From: an uncultured Rhodocyclaceae bacterium
GTDB taxonomy: Bacteria; Pseudomonadota; Gammaproteobacteria; Burkholderiales; Rhodocyclaceae
Direction: 5' to 3'
DNA length: 64,000 bases
Assembly: GCA_907163075.1 (NCBI GenBank)
Contig: CAJQTY010000002.1
Location: 62,001 to 126,000 of the forward strand
Below, piece by piece: positions 18,309 through 27,143 of this stretch. Positions within the stretch are counted from its first letter, which is position 1. Every line of letters begins with the position of its first letter. Below the pieces are notes generated by a model. It was given only the letters and a program-made list of their open reading frames with translations, ran no database searches and was not told where the DNA came from. Both the position numbers and the translations under genes were made by a program.

Positions 18309-19847
18309 TCAGGCGGCCAGTTCGGCGGTCTGGCCAAGCGCGGCGGTCAGCACCTGCTCCTGGGTCAGGCCATCGTTGATAAAGTCGCCACGCAACTGGC
18401 CTTCGCCAATAACCAGGACGCGATCGGATATCCCCAGCACTTCCGGCAGTTCGGAGCTGACCATGATGATCGATAGCCCATCCTTGACGAGTTCGAACAT
18501 GAGTTTGTAGATCTCGTACTTGGCGCCGACGTCTACCCCGCGGGTCGGTTCGTCGAGAATGAGTACTTTGGGTCTTGGCAACAGCATCTTCGAGAGAACG
18601 GCCTTTTGCTGATTTCCTCCCGACAGCCCCTTGATCGGCAAATTCGGGGTGGCCGTCTTGATCCGCATGCGTGCGATCGATTTCTGGATCTGCGCCATCT
18701 CTGCTTCGGCGTCGATCGAACCGTATTTCGCGTAGTCCTGCAGCACCGCCATCGTGATGTTGGCACCGACGCCCTGCAGGGGAACGATGCCGTGGCGCTT
18801 GCGGTCTTCGGGCACCAGACAGATGCCCTGAGTCACCGCGTCGCGCGGCGAAGTAACTTTGATCTGTTTGCCGTCGAGCCACAGCTCGGCCTGGTACTGG
18901 CCGGGATAGCAACCGAAAATGGCCATCGCCAGCTCGGTGCGGCCGGCGCCGACCAGCCCGGCGATGCCGAGGATCTCGCCCTTGCGCAGCTTGAACGAGA
19001 TATTGTCGACACGCTTGCGCGCCGGGTTGTTTACATCCAGGCAGGTGACATTGCGTGCTTCGAAAAACACCTCGCCGATCGGGTGCTCTTCGCGCGGGAA
19101 AAGGTTCTTGATCTCGCGCCCGACCATCATGGTGATGATCTCGTTGGTATCCATTTCGCTCATCGGACGCGTGCCGACGTGCGTGCCGTCGCGAATGACA
19201 CTGACCGTATCGCAGACCGCGGCGACTTCGTCCAGCTTGTGCGAAATCATCACGCAGGCGACGTTCTTACGCTTCAGGTCGCGGATGATATCGAGCAGAA
19301 TTGCCGTTTCTGCCTTGGTCAGTGATGAGGTCGGCTCATCGAGAATGAGCAGTTTGGCCTTCTTGTTGATGGCCTTGGCGATTTCAATCAGTTGCTGATG
19401 TCCGCCGCCGTAGTGGTAGACGGGCAGCGCCACGTTGACGTCAGGCATTTTCAGCTCGGCCATCAGCTCTTCGGCACGCTTGTACATCGCCGCGTAATTC
19501 ATGAGACCGCCCGGCAGCGTAATTTCGTTGCCCATGAAAATGTTTTCAGCGACCGACAATTGCGGTACAAGCATCAATTCCTGGTGGATGATGACGATAC
19601 CGGCCTCTTCGGTTTCGCGTATGGTCTGGGCCTTGAGTTCCTTGCCTTCCCAGAATATCTCGCCTTGCCACGTTCCATGCGGATAAACGGCCGACAGCAC
19701 TTTCATCAGCGTCGACTTGCCGGCACCGTTCTCACCGCAGAGGCCGACGATTTCGCCCGCCTGCACCTTGAGATCGATCCCGTCAAGCGCCTTCACACCG
19801 TTGAAGTCTTTGACGATTCCCCGCATGTCCAATAGATAGTTGGACAT
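18309..19847 (-). CDS. xylG: Sugar ABC transporter ATP-binding protein XylG
   Basis: Duplicated ATPase of about 512 residues. The first half has [21 protein letters not shown] (Walker A) and [15 protein letters not shown] (Walker B). The second half has the degenerate [15 protein letters not shown]-loop and [16 protein letters not shown] / [15 protein letters not shown]. This is the CUT2 architecture. The start at 19847 ([11 protein letters not shown]) is chosen over an upstream ATG at 19955 because family similarity begins here; the extension would overlap the xylF stop region. XylH follows after 45 bases. Confidence 0.94.
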   Translation of the reverse strand: MSNYLLDMRGIVKDFNGVKALDGIDLKVQAGEIVGLCGENGAGKSTLMKVLSAVYPHGTWQGEIFWEGKELKAQTIRETEEAGIVIIHQELMLVPQLSVAENIFMGNEITLPGGLMNYAAMYKRAEELMAELKMPDVNVALPVYHYGGGHQQLIEIAKAINKKAKLLILDEPTSSLTKAETAILLDIIRDLKRKNVACVMISHKLDEVAAVCDTVSVIRDGTHVGTRPMSEMDTNEIITMMVGREIKNLFPREEHPIGEVFFEARNVTCLDVNNPARKRVDNISFKLRKGEILGIAGLVGAGRTELAMAIFGCYPGQYQAELWLDGKQIKVTSPRDAVTQGICLVPEDRKRHGIVPLQGVGANITMAVLQDYAKYGSIDAEAEMAQIQKSIARMRIKTATPNLPIKGLSGGNQQKAVLSKMLLPRPKVLILDEPTRGVDVGAKYEIYKLMFELVKDGLSIIMVSSELPEVLGISDRVLVIGEGQLRGDFINDGLTQEQVLTAALGQTAELAA

Positions 19848-19913
19848 GATTCCCCATTTCATATTAAGAGCTTTTAGCGGCAAGAAGGCAGGAAAACCCT
19901 GCCCCAGCCAAAT

Positions 19914-19941
19914 CAGGCGGGCCGCCTGAGCGACCCGCCTG
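19914..19941 (-). other. xylF-xylG intercistronic hairpin
   Basis: CAGGCGGG at about 19914-19921 pairs with CCCGCCTG at about 19934-19941 around a 12-base loop that itself can fold (CCGCCTGAGCGA). GC-rich stem-loops just after the binding-protein gene commonly protect its mRNA and lower expression of the downstream ATPase and permease. No T-tract is present. Confidence 0.5.
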
Positions 19942-19955
19942 CCCTGCAACTTCAA

Positions 19956-20960
19956 TTACATGCCAAGCTGTTCCTTGGTGTAGAAGTTGTCCTTGACCAG
20001 AATATCCATGTTGGCCTTGGTCAGCGCAATCGGATCGAGCAGGATCGACTCGACGTTATCGACCTTCACCGTCTTGTAGTTCAGCTTCTCGCCCTTGACC
20101 AGCGCGACCGATACCTTGGCCGACTCGGTGGCGATCAGTTTCAGGGACTTGTAGATGGTCATCGTCTGGGTACCAGCCAGAACGCGCTTGCACGCGGCGA
20201 GGTCGGCATCCTGACCGGTGACCGGCACCTTGCCGGCCAGCTTCTGTCCAGCCAGCGCCTGGATGACGCCGCCGGCCGTACCGTCGTTCGGTGCGAGGAA
20301 GCCGTCGATCTTGTTGTTGAACTGGGTCAGAACGTTCTCGGCAATCTTCAGGGCGTTGGCCGGCAGCCAATCGACGACGGCCTGCTCGCCGAGAATCTTG
20401 ATGTCGCCCTTCTTGATGCTGGGCTCCATCGCCTTCATCGCGCCGGCCTTGAACAGCTTGGCGTTGTTGTCGCCGGGATCGCCGCTCAGTACATAGACGT
20501 TGCCCTTCGGCAGTGCCTTCATCAGGGACTCGCCCTGCATGAAGCCGACGCGCTCGTTGTCGAACGAGATGTAGATATCGACATCCGGACTCTTGATCAG
20601 GCGGTCGTAGGAAATGATCTTGATGCCGGCCTTCTTGGCTTCCTTGAGCACGTTGATCAGCGTCGGTCCGTCTTTCGGAACGATAACGAGCGCGTCAACC
20701 TTCTTGGAGATCAGGTTTTCGATCTGGGCGACCTGCTTGGCGCTGTCGCCATCGGCCGACTGGACGCTGACCTCGGCGCCGAGACCCTTGGCGGCCTCGA
20801 TGAAAAAGTCGCGGTCGCGCGCCCAGCGCTCAACACGCAGATCGTCGATCGAGAAGCCGATGACGGGTTTTTCCTTGGAAGCAAATGCGGGCAGGGACGC
20901 ACAAGCGGCAGTAGCGGCAAGTACGGCCAAAAGGGTGCGGCGAACAGTAAAACGGCTCAT
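19956..20960 (-). CDS. xylF: D-xylose-type periplasmic binding protein XylF
   Basis: Periplasmic sugar receptor of 334 residues. A Sec signal peptide (RRTLLAVLAATAACASLPAFA) is followed by mature KEKPVIGFSIDDLRVERW. The DGDSAKQVAQIENLISKKVDALVIVP and ISYDRLI segments, the YISFDNERVG strand and the VTGQDADLAACKRVLAGTQTMTIYK segment match the XylF family rather than RbsB or MglB. It heads the operon xylF-xylG-xylH-ppgK, and an XylR-like operator lies upstream. Confidence 0.94.
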   Translation of the reverse strand: MSRFTVRRTLLAVLAATAACASLPAFASKEKPVIGFSIDDLRVERWARDRDFFIEAAKGLGAEVSVQSADGDSAKQVAQIENLISKKVDALVIVPKDGPTLINVLKEAKKAGIKIISYDRLIKSPDVDIYISFDNERVGFMQGESLMKALPKGNVYVLSGDPGDNNAKLFKAGAMKAMEPSIKKGDIKILGEQAVVDWLPANALKIAENVLTQFNNKIDGFLAPNDGTAGGVIQALAGQKLAGKVPVTGQDADLAACKRVLAGTQTMTIYKSLKLIATESAKVSVALVKGEKLNYKTVKVDNVESILLDPIALTKANMDILVKDNFYTKEQLGM

Positions 20961-21333
20961 CTGGGTCTCCTTAGATTAATGACGGGCGGCCGAAACCTCC
21001 CAACTATGCCGGCTGCGCTTCGCAGCTACGGATCCTGCAAAAAAACCACTCACTACCGGCCCGCACGTCGCCGTGCAAGCCTCACAGAACCAAACGCGCG
21101 ACAGGCGCTTCAGACGACAGGCTCGCTCCACCGTGCACGCAGGAAGCACGTGCATTCCATATACCGGCTCGCGAAGCGCGCGCTCGTCAAATTTTCTTGT
21201 AACGGTTTGTTGCTTTAGTGTAACGCTTGGCTCGAAGCGAATACATTAGTTCAACGATCGTACTAATGCAATACCCTTATGAAATTTTTTTTGCTTTTAT
21301 GGATAAATCGATCGTCGGCGATTGAAATCCGCC
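20961..21333. promoter_or_regulatory. xylF upstream control region
   Basis: 373 bases between the ROK regulator stop and xylF, containing the operator at 21244-21268 and presumably the xylF promoter on the minus strand. The stretch 21180-21300 is AT-rich compared with its surroundings. No gene is seen. A long xylF leader of more than 200 bases is implied if the operator overlaps the promoter. Confidence 0.5.
21244..21268 (-). promoter_or_regulatory. XylR(ROK)-like operator
   Basis: Perfect 7-base inverted repeat CATTAGT - 11 bases - ACTAATG. The core TTAGTT...ACTAA resembles the operator of ROK-type XylR repressors (TTAGTTTGTTT... AACAAACTAA). It lies between the ROK regulator gene and xylF. 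A weaker TTAGTTTG half site occurs near 22567-22576, just upstream of the ROK gene, which would fit autoregulation. Confidence 0.6.
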
Positions 21334-22563
21334 TTACCGGTCCCGAAACCGAGCATCGAGTGGCCGTAGCAGGTTGTGCTTGACCAGCGCCGCCGCACCG
21401 ACCACGACAGAGCGCGAACCGAAGCGCGAAAGCTTGATCTCCGGCAAGGGCATGCCACAGTCTTCCGAATAGCGTTCCAGACAGGAATGCGCCGCATCCA
21501 GGATCGGGGCGCCCAATTCGCACAGAGGTCCGCCGAGAACGATTCGCCCCGGATTGAAACAGGTCCACAGATTCTGGATCAGCACGCCGAGATAATGCCC
21601 GGCCCGCCTTACCGCCAGTAGCGCTGCCTCATCATTGCGCTCCAGCAGATGACGTATCGTTTCCACCGGCATGACATCGCCGGCGTGCCCGAAAATCTGG
21701 GTGCTGATCGCCTTCTGGCCGATGAAGGTTTCGGCGCAACCCTTGCGTCCGCAAGAGCAGACGGGGCCTTCAAGCTGCAGTATCGAATGTCCAACCTCGC
21801 CGGCAAAACCATCGGCGCCGAGAAAAAGCCGGTCGCGCACGATGATCCCCGCTCCCACGCCGACACCAAGCCCCAGGTAAACCAGCGGGTCGGGCAAGGG
21901 GTCGGCGCCGAATTCGTACTCGCTCAGCGCGGCAAGGTCGTAGTCGTTCTGCACATGGAGACACAGGTTGTCCACGCCGATCAAGGCCAGTTCGCGCGCC
22001 AGGTCGCTGCGCAGGGAGACATCGCGCCAGGGGAAATTTGGCGCCAGCTTGACCACGCCCTGCTTGTCGAGAACGGCTCCGGGCACGCCGACGCCAATGC
22101 CGAGAAGACGCCGGCCGTCGGCCCGCGCCTGTTCGACCAGCGAGGCGATCAGGTGGGCGAGGCGGCGGATGACTTCCGCCGGCCGCGTGCTCGGCAGCGG
22201 TTCGGAGGCGCCATTGATGACCTCGCCGGTGAGCGAAACCGTCAGCGCGCTGATGCTCTTGCTTTCGACGCTGACTTCAGCGCCGATCATCGCCAGGCGG
22301 ACACCGTCGAGGAACAGCGGCGTTGGCCGGCGGCCGATCGATCCGGTGGCCTGAATGTCGGATTCCAGCAGCCAACCCTCATCGATCAGATCCTGCACCA
22401 GCAGGCTCACGGTCGACTTCGTCAGGCCGGTTTCCTTCGCCAGTTCGGCTCGCGACAAGCCCGGCAGGCGCTGGATCACGCGCGCCAATGCCATTCGGTT
22501 ACTCTCACGCATCAAGCTCTGATCGCCGGTTATCGTCATGGGGGCTTGCCTTAGGTCAACCAC
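21334..22563 (-). CDS. ROK-family transcriptional repressor (XylR/NagC-like)
   Basis: 409 residues. The N-terminal winged helix (residues about 20-75) has LSRAELAKETGLTKSTVSLLVQDLIDEGWL. The ROK domain follows with GIGVGVPGAV, the LGADGFAGEVGHSI motif and the zinc loop CSCGRKGCAETFIG (three Cys plus the His in GEVGH). Such proteins repress sugar operons and release DNA on binding a sugar. It is transcribed in the same direction as xylF with a 373-base gap holding an XylR-type inverted repeat, so it probably controls xylFGH-ppgK. A start at MTITGDQ (22539) is also plausible. Confidence 0.9.
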   Translation of the reverse strand: MVDLRQAPMTITGDQSLMRESNRMALARVIQRLPGLSRAELAKETGLTKSTVSLLVQDLIDEGWLLESDIQATGSIGRRPTPLFLDGVRLAMIGAEVSVESKSISALTVSLTGEVINGASEPLPSTRPAEVIRRLAHLIASLVEQARADGRRLLGIGVGVPGAVLDKQGVVKLAPNFPWRDVSLRSDLARELALIGVDNLCLHVQNDYDLAALSEYEFGADPLPDPLVYLGLGVGVGAGIIVRDRLFLGADGFAGEVGHSILQLEGPVCSCGRKGCAETFIGQKAISTQIFGHAGDVMPVETIRHLLERNDEAALLAVRRAGHYLGVLIQNLWTCFNPGRIVLGGPLCELGAPILDAAHSCLERYSEDCGMPLPEIKLSRFGSRSVVVGAAALVKHNLLRPLDARFRDR

Positions 22564-22740
22564 GGGTTAGTTTGATTATCGAATTATTATGTAGGCACAA
22601 CTTGTCCGAGTGCAAGCTGAGTTTAAAGCACTGCCTTTCGCGGCCCGTGGATGGGGAGCGCCGACCGCGCCAAGCACCCCACCGCCACGTGCGTTTTCAC
22701 GCTAATATCGTGTACGACACTCTTCACGCCAGGAGCAACC

Positions 22741-23298
22741 ATGAACGTTCGCAACGAACTTCGCCGCGGCTTCGCCCCGCTCGTCCTCGGTCTCGCCACC
22801 GCCAGCTTCGCGGCAGGCGCGCTGTCCGCCGAACTGCCCAAACGCAAGCCCGGCCTGTGGGAGGTCACCATCCACATGGAAGGCTCGCCGGAGATGGGCC
22901 CCATGCAGCAGTGCATCGACCAGAATACCGACGACTTGATGCAGCAGCGGGCCAAACAGGGCAAATCCGACTGCAGCGTCATGAACGCCACCGCCGCGGG
23001 GAACAAGTTTACCGTTCACTCCGTGTGCAAGGTGGAAGGCTCGACGGCAACGACCGATGGCGTCTTCGAAGGCGCTTTCGATTCCGGTTACAAGGGAACG
23101 ATGAAGACGCGCTTCAGCCCGCCCCTGCACGGCATGAGTGAATCGAACGTAACGCAGGAAGCGCGCTGGCTCGGCCCCTGCAAGCCAGGTCAGAAACCCG
23201 GTGACGTGATCATGGATATGGGCAAGGTGAACGTCAACGAGATGATGAAAGACCCGAAGATGCAGGAAATGATGAAGAAACAGCAGCAGCAACGCTGA
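22741..23298 (+). CDS. DUF3617-like periplasmic protein
   Basis: 185 residues with a signal peptide (PLVLGLATASFAAGALSA) and the PKRKPGLWEVTIHMEG start of mature protein typical of the DUF3617 family. Cysteines at QQCID, SDCSV, VCKVEG and GPCKPG probably form disulfides. The C-terminus is Met/Lys/Gln-rich (MQEMMKKQQQQR). The start at 22741 is preceded by AGGAGCAACC. The function of the family is not established. It is a single gene divergent from the ROK regulator. Confidence 0.75.
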   Translation: MNVRNELRRGFAPLVLGLATASFAAGALSAELPKRKPGLWEVTIHMEGSPEMGPMQQCIDQNTDDLMQQRAKQGKSDCSVMNATAAGNKFTVHSVCKVEGSTATTDGVFEGAFDSGYKGTMKTRFSPPLHGMSESNVTQEARWLGPCKPGQKPGDVIMDMGKVNVNEMMKDPKMQEMMKKQQQQR

Positions 23299-23353
23299 AG
23301 CACCCCGGCGGTCTCCTCCCAGAGTTCCGCCTCGAATGCTGCCCCACCGGTTT

Positions 23354-23995
23354 CTAAGCCGGCGAACCTTTCCGGATTTCCGCCAGCAAGACCGCCGTTG
23401 CCCGCGCCGGGTCGCCCTGCCCGCAGATCGCGGACACCACGGCCACGCCCTGAGCGCCGGCCTGCATTAGCGCCAGGCAATTTCCGGCGTGGATTCCGCC
23501 GATGGCCACCACTGGCCGCCGGCTGGCCGCCACGAGTTCGGCAAAGGCCGGCAGACCGGTCGCCGGCGCGGCATCGGTCTTGGTGCCGGTTGGATAAACC
23601 GGGCCAATGCCGAGGTAATCGACAAGGTCATGCGGCACCTCGCGCATCTCCTCGGCGGTCGAGATCGACAGGCCCAGCCACTTGTCCGGCCCGATCAGGC
23701 GGCGCGCCACACCGGCCGGCAGATCGTCCTGGCCGACATGCACGCCGTCGGCGTCGACGGCCAGCGCAATGTCGACATGGTCATTGATGATCAACGGCAC
23801 CGCGAACGGTTCGAGCGCCACCTTCAGCGCGCTTGCCGTTTCCAGCCACTGGCGCTTCTTCCAGTTCGGCGCGCGCAGCTGGACGACCGTCGCGCCGTTC
23901 TTCGCAGCCAGCCGCGCGGTACTTATCATGTTTGCCGGCCCGCCACACAGATCCGGGTCGAGCACCAGATAGAGCGAAAGATCGAGCGGTTTCAT
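23354..23995 (-). CDS. thiE: Thiamine-phosphate synthase ThiE
   Basis: Joins HMP-pyrophosphate and thiazole phosphate to give thiamine phosphate. The 213-residue TIM barrel has VVQLRAPNWKKRQW, INDHVDIALAVDADGVHVGQDDL (pyrophosphate and Mg binding), GLSISTAEE, DYLGIGPVYPTGTKTDA and VVAIGGIHAGN. The start at 23995 overlaps the thiM stop in ATGA, and a longer upstream frame lies inside thiM. It forms a two-gene salvage operon with thiM. Confidence 0.94.
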   Translation of the reverse strand: MKPLDLSLYLVLDPDLCGGPANMISTARLAAKNGATVVQLRAPNWKKRQWLETASALKVALEPFAVPLIINDHVDIALAVDADGVHVGQDDLPAGVARRLIGPDKWLGLSISTAEEMREVPHDLVDYLGIGPVYPTGTKTDAAPATGLPAFAELVAASRRPVVAIGGIHAGNCLALMQAGAQGVAVVSAICGQGDPARATAVLLAEIRKGSPA

Positions 23996-24789
23996 GACGT
24001 TTGCTCGCGCAATTTCTGGGGACTCAGCAAATAAAGTGCGTCGAGGAAATCGGCCTTGAAGGATCCCGGGCCGCGACTGGTGGCCGCAGCGCGTTCGCCG
24101 CAAAGACCGGCAACGGCGCACGCCGCCGCCACCGCGTTCAGGCGATTCGGCGCCTGCGCGGTAAAGGCTGCGACCAGCGCCGACAGGGCGCAGCCGGTGC
24201 CGACCACGCGCGTCATCACCGGATGCCCCCACGGCGTCGCCCAGGTCGACTCGCCGTCGGTGATGAAATCCGTTTCCCCGGTCACCGCGACCACCGCGCC
24301 GGTAGCGCGCGCGAGCTGCTCGGCGGCAACCTGCGCGGCAGCGGAACCAGCGGTGCTATCGACGCCACGACCGCTCCCGGCAAATCCGGCGAGCGCCAGG
24401 ATTTCCGAAGCATTGCCGCGAATCGCCGCCGGCGTGCACGCCAGGAAGTCGCGGCAAGCTTCTGTCCGGTAATCGAGCACCCCCACCGCCACCGGATCGA
24501 GCGTCCACGGCACGCCGGCCTGGTTGGCCGCCCGCACCGCCCGGCGCATGGCCGCCAGCCGCACCGGATAGAGCGTGCCGACATTGACCAGCAGCGCACC
24601 GGACATGGCGGCAAAGGCGTCGACCTCCTCTTCGGCGACGATCATCGCCGGCGAAGCCCCCGCTGCCAGCAGCACGTTCGCCGTAATCTCCTGCACCACC
24701 TCGTTGGTCAGCAGGTGCACCAGCGGGTTGCTCGCGCGCAGACGAGCCAGCTCGTCGGCAATGATGTCCATCGGAAGCGTGTTCACCAT
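23992..24789 (-). CDS. thiM: Hydroxyethylthiazole kinase ThiM
   Basis: Phosphorylates the thiazole alcohol in thiamine salvage. 265 residues with VHLLTNEVVQEITANVLLAAGASPAM, LVNVGTLYP, PWTLDPVAVGVL, IRGNASEI, VAVTGETDFITDG and the catalytic GTGCALSAL loop (VVGTGCALSALVAAF). The start at 24789 is favoured because upstream residues in the open frame read through REP-like DNA. No TPP riboswitch was recognised upstream. Confidence 0.93.
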   Translation of the reverse strand: MVNTLPMDIIADELARLRASNPLVHLLTNEVVQEITANVLLAAGASPAMIVAEEEVDAFAAMSGALLVNVGTLYPVRLAAMRRAVRAANQAGVPWTLDPVAVGVLDYRTEACRDFLACTPAAIRGNASEILALAGFAGSGRGVDSTAGSAAAQVAAEQLARATGAVVAVTGETDFITDGESTWATPWGHPVMTRVVGTGCALSALVAAFTAQAPNRLNAVAAACAVAGLCGERAAATSRGPGSFKADFLDALYLLSPQKLREQTS

Positions 24790-24910
24790 GATCTTGGATA
24801 GTCCTGAAAATTGAACAGGCGACAAGTATATCGTCCGGCCGGGCCACTCAGCCGCGGCGATTGCAACGCGCCTCGTGTAGTCGATGGAAGCCGGGCCGCG
24901 TGCCGGCCCT

Positions 24911-25003
24911 GGTAGGTCGGAAAAGCCGAAGGCGCCTTCCGACATTCGGCGGCGGCGAATATCTCACCCGCGGCGGCGGAAGGCGCTGCGCTTTTCCGAC
25001 GCC
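24911..25003 (+). repeat. Compound REP element (BIME), copy C
   Basis: Unit 1 at 24911-24950 begins GGTAGGTCGGAAAAGCCGAA and continues GGCGCCTTCCGACATTCGGC. Unit 2 near 24975-25003 reads GGCGGAAGGCGCTGCGCTTT then TCCGACGCC. The two units have the same order and spacing class as copy B but on the opposite strand. The element lies between thiM and yaeQ, whose transcripts both read leftward. Confidence 0.8.
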
Positions 25004-25022
25004 GCTGATCGACCCTTCTCGC

Positions 25023-25568
25023 TCACGCCGCCCCGCACAGCACAAGGGGCTCGATCCGGACCGACTCCCCTTCGCCGGTGATCAGCATCTCGCCGTCCTG
25101 GATCATGCACTGCAGGCTCATCGCCCGGTTGGCGAGCGCCGCCAGCGCCTGCGTGCTCTCCGGCGGCAATCTGAAAACGGTCAGATTCGGCAGTTTTTCC
25201 AGCGTGGCGCGGTTCTGCTCCCACCAGATCTCGGCCACCCGGCCACCGTAGGAAAACACCGCGACGCGCCCGGCGCGGCCCGAGGCCTTGCGCAGCCAGC
25301 GCTCGTCAGGCTGGCCGACGACGATCCAGAGGTCGATAAGCCCCGTCAGGTCCTTGCGCCAGAGGTCGGGTTCGTCGTCGCTCGACAGCCCCTTGCCGAA
25401 AGCCAGCGCCGTGTCGGCAAAGCGCATGAAGGCGAGCAGGCGAACCATCATGCGCACGTCGTTCTCCGACGGATGCCGGGCGAGGGTCAGCGCAAAATTT
25501 TCGTAAACGTTGCGGTCCATGTCCGCAAGCGCGAGATCAACCTTGAAAATCGTTGCCTTGAGTGCCAT
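25023..25568 (-). CDS. yaeQ: YaeQ family protein
   Basis: 181 residues matching the YaeQ family, which has a PD-(D/E)XK nuclease-like fold: ALKATIFKVDLALADMDRNVYENFALTLARHPSENDVRMMVRLLAF, then GKGLSSDDEPDLWRKDLTGLIDLWIVVGQPDERWLRKAS. Length and the GQPDE-RWLRKAS motif agree with the family. Its physiological role is not settled (the E. coli protein was linked to RfaH suppression). It is a single gene bounded by a REP element. Confidence 0.9.
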   Translation of the reverse strand: MALKATIFKVDLALADMDRNVYENFALTLARHPSENDVRMMVRLLAFMRFADTALAFGKGLSSDDEPDLWRKDLTGLIDLWIVVGQPDERWLRKASGRAGRVAVFSYGGRVAEIWWEQNRATLEKLPNLTVFRLPPESTQALAALANRAMSLQCMIQDGEMLITGEGESVRIEPLVLCGAA

Positions 25569-25703
25569 GGAAATGTGCCTTGTATCCTGCAGCCGGCGCC
25601 GGTGCCGCCGGTAACATTTGCTAACAGGTCAAGCGGCCAGCGTAACGTGGGAAAGAATGAAGGCCGCTATACTAACGGAAAATTCGCACCGGCCACCGAT
25701 CCA

Positions 25704-27143
25704 ATGCTCCCACGTTCCACTGTTCCGACCCTGGCAACCCTCGCCTGCATGCTGGCGCCCGGGGCGATGGCCTTCAGTCCGGCCGATCCGTTCGACAGCG
25801 AGGCGATCACGCCGCCGCGCCCCCGGCTGACGGCACTGCCCGACAGCGCCAACATCCCCTGCCGGGCACCAGCGCCGGAAACGATCTACGGCGTGCTCGA
25901 AGTCGTCGACCTGGCGCTGTGCCAGAACCCGACAACGCACGAAGCCTGGGCCAATGCGCGTATCCAGGCGGCGCAGGTCGGCGTGGCGCAGTCCGGCTAC
26001 CTGCCCGGCCTCGACGGCAAGCTGGCGGCCAGCCGGGTACGCGGCAACGGCGAGAACGCCAATATCGGCAATGCTTCACTCACCCTCTCCTGGCTGCTTT
26101 ACGACTTCGGCGCACGCGCGGCCAACCTCGAGGTCGCCCGCCAACTCCTCAGCGCCGCCGTGTCGACGCTCGATGCCACGGTGCAAAGCGTTTTCCTGGC
26201 CGCGCTCCAGGCCTACTACAACACCCAGGCGGCACGCGCCGCAGTGATTGCCGCGCAGGAATCGGAAAAGGCCAGCCGTGAAAGCCTGGCGGCCGCCGAA
26301 GTCCGCTACACAGTCGGCAGCGGCACGCCGGCTGACCGCCTGCAAGCGCAGACGGCGTGGTCACAGGCAACACTCACGCGCATCCGGGCCGAGGGCGTGC
26401 TCAAGAATGCCTACGGCACGCTGGCCAACGTCATGGGACTCGACGCCAGCCAGCCGCTGAAGCTGACCGACATTTCCGGGGCGACGCCGGCGGCGACGTT
26501 CGAGCGCGACGTCGACGCGCTGATCGCCGAAGCCCGGCGGCGCCGGCCCGACCTCCAGGCCGCCGAGGCGCAGGTCCGGGCCGCCCGGTCGAACGTCGAT
26601 TACACCGGCGCTTCGGGCCTGCCGACGCTTTCGCTCGGCGCCGGGCCGACCTGGGTGGACTCGGGAAACATCACCAGCCGCGCCAACTCGATCGGCCTGA
26701 CGCTCACCGTGCCGATCTTTTCCGGTTTCGAAACGACGTACCGGGTGCGCTCGGCGCAGGCCCAGGCCGAAGCCGCCAGCGCCCAGCGCGACAACCTCAG
26801 GTTGCAGGTCGCGCTCGACGTGTGGAGCACCTACCAGAGCCTGATCACGGCGACGCAGACGATCAGAACCAGCGCCGATCTGCTGGCCAGCGCCGAACAG
26901 TCGGAGCGCGTCGCGCTCGGGCGCTACAAGGCCGGCGTCGGCAGCATCCTCGATGTCCTCAACGCCCAGAGCGCGCTGGCCACCGCGCGTCTGCAGCGCA
27001 TCCAGGCGCTGCTCGACTGGCACGTCTCGCGCGCGGCGCTGGCCAAGTCCGTCGGCGTACTCGACAGCAGCCTGCTCGGGCCCGAAGCCGCTATAGACGC
27101 GGACAGCGGCGCAGCCACCAACGCAAACACGGCAAGACCATGA
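25704..27143 (+). CDS. TolC-type outer-membrane efflux protein
   Basis: Outer-membrane channel of a tripartite exporter, about 479 residues. A signal peptide (TVPTLATLACMLAPGAMA) is followed by two OEP repeats with typical coiled-coil heptads (ARIQAAQVGVAQSGYLPGLDG, TSADLLASAEQSERVALGRYKAGVGSILDVLNAQSALATARLQ). The start at 25704 directly precedes the signal peptide; the open frame extends far upstream only because the antisense yaeQ region lacks stops. Its stop overlaps the ATG of the adaptor gene. Confidence 0.88.
   Translation: MLPRSTVPTLATLACMLAPGAMAFSPADPFDSEAITPPRPRLTALPDSANIPCRAPAPETIYGVLEVVDLALCQNPTTHEAWANARIQAAQVGVAQSGYLPGLDGKLAASRVRGNGENANIGNASLTLSWLLYDFGARAANLEVARQLLSAAVSTLDATVQSVFLAALQAYYNTQAARAAVIAAQESEKASRESLAAAEVRYTVGSGTPADRLQAQTAWSQATLTRIRAEGVLKNAYGTLANVMGLDASQPLKLTDISGATPAATFERDVDALIAEARRRRPDLQAAEAQVRAARSNVDYTGASGLPTLSLGAGPTWVDSGNITSRANSIGLTLTVPIFSGFETTYRVRSAQAQAEAASAQRDNLRLQVALDVWSTYQSLITATQTIRTSADLLASAEQSERVALGRYKAGVGSILDVLNAQSALATARLQRIQALLDWHVSRAALAKSVGVLDSSLLGPEAAIDADSGAATNANTARP

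Noticed and set aside
24790-24860. TPP riboswitch upstream of thiM
   Set aside because: No CTGAGA-type core or paired helices could be found on the minus strand.
24861-25703. Extension of the TolC-type gene 840 bases upstream
   Set aside because: The upstream part is antisense to yaeQ and REP DNA; the signal peptide begins at 25704.
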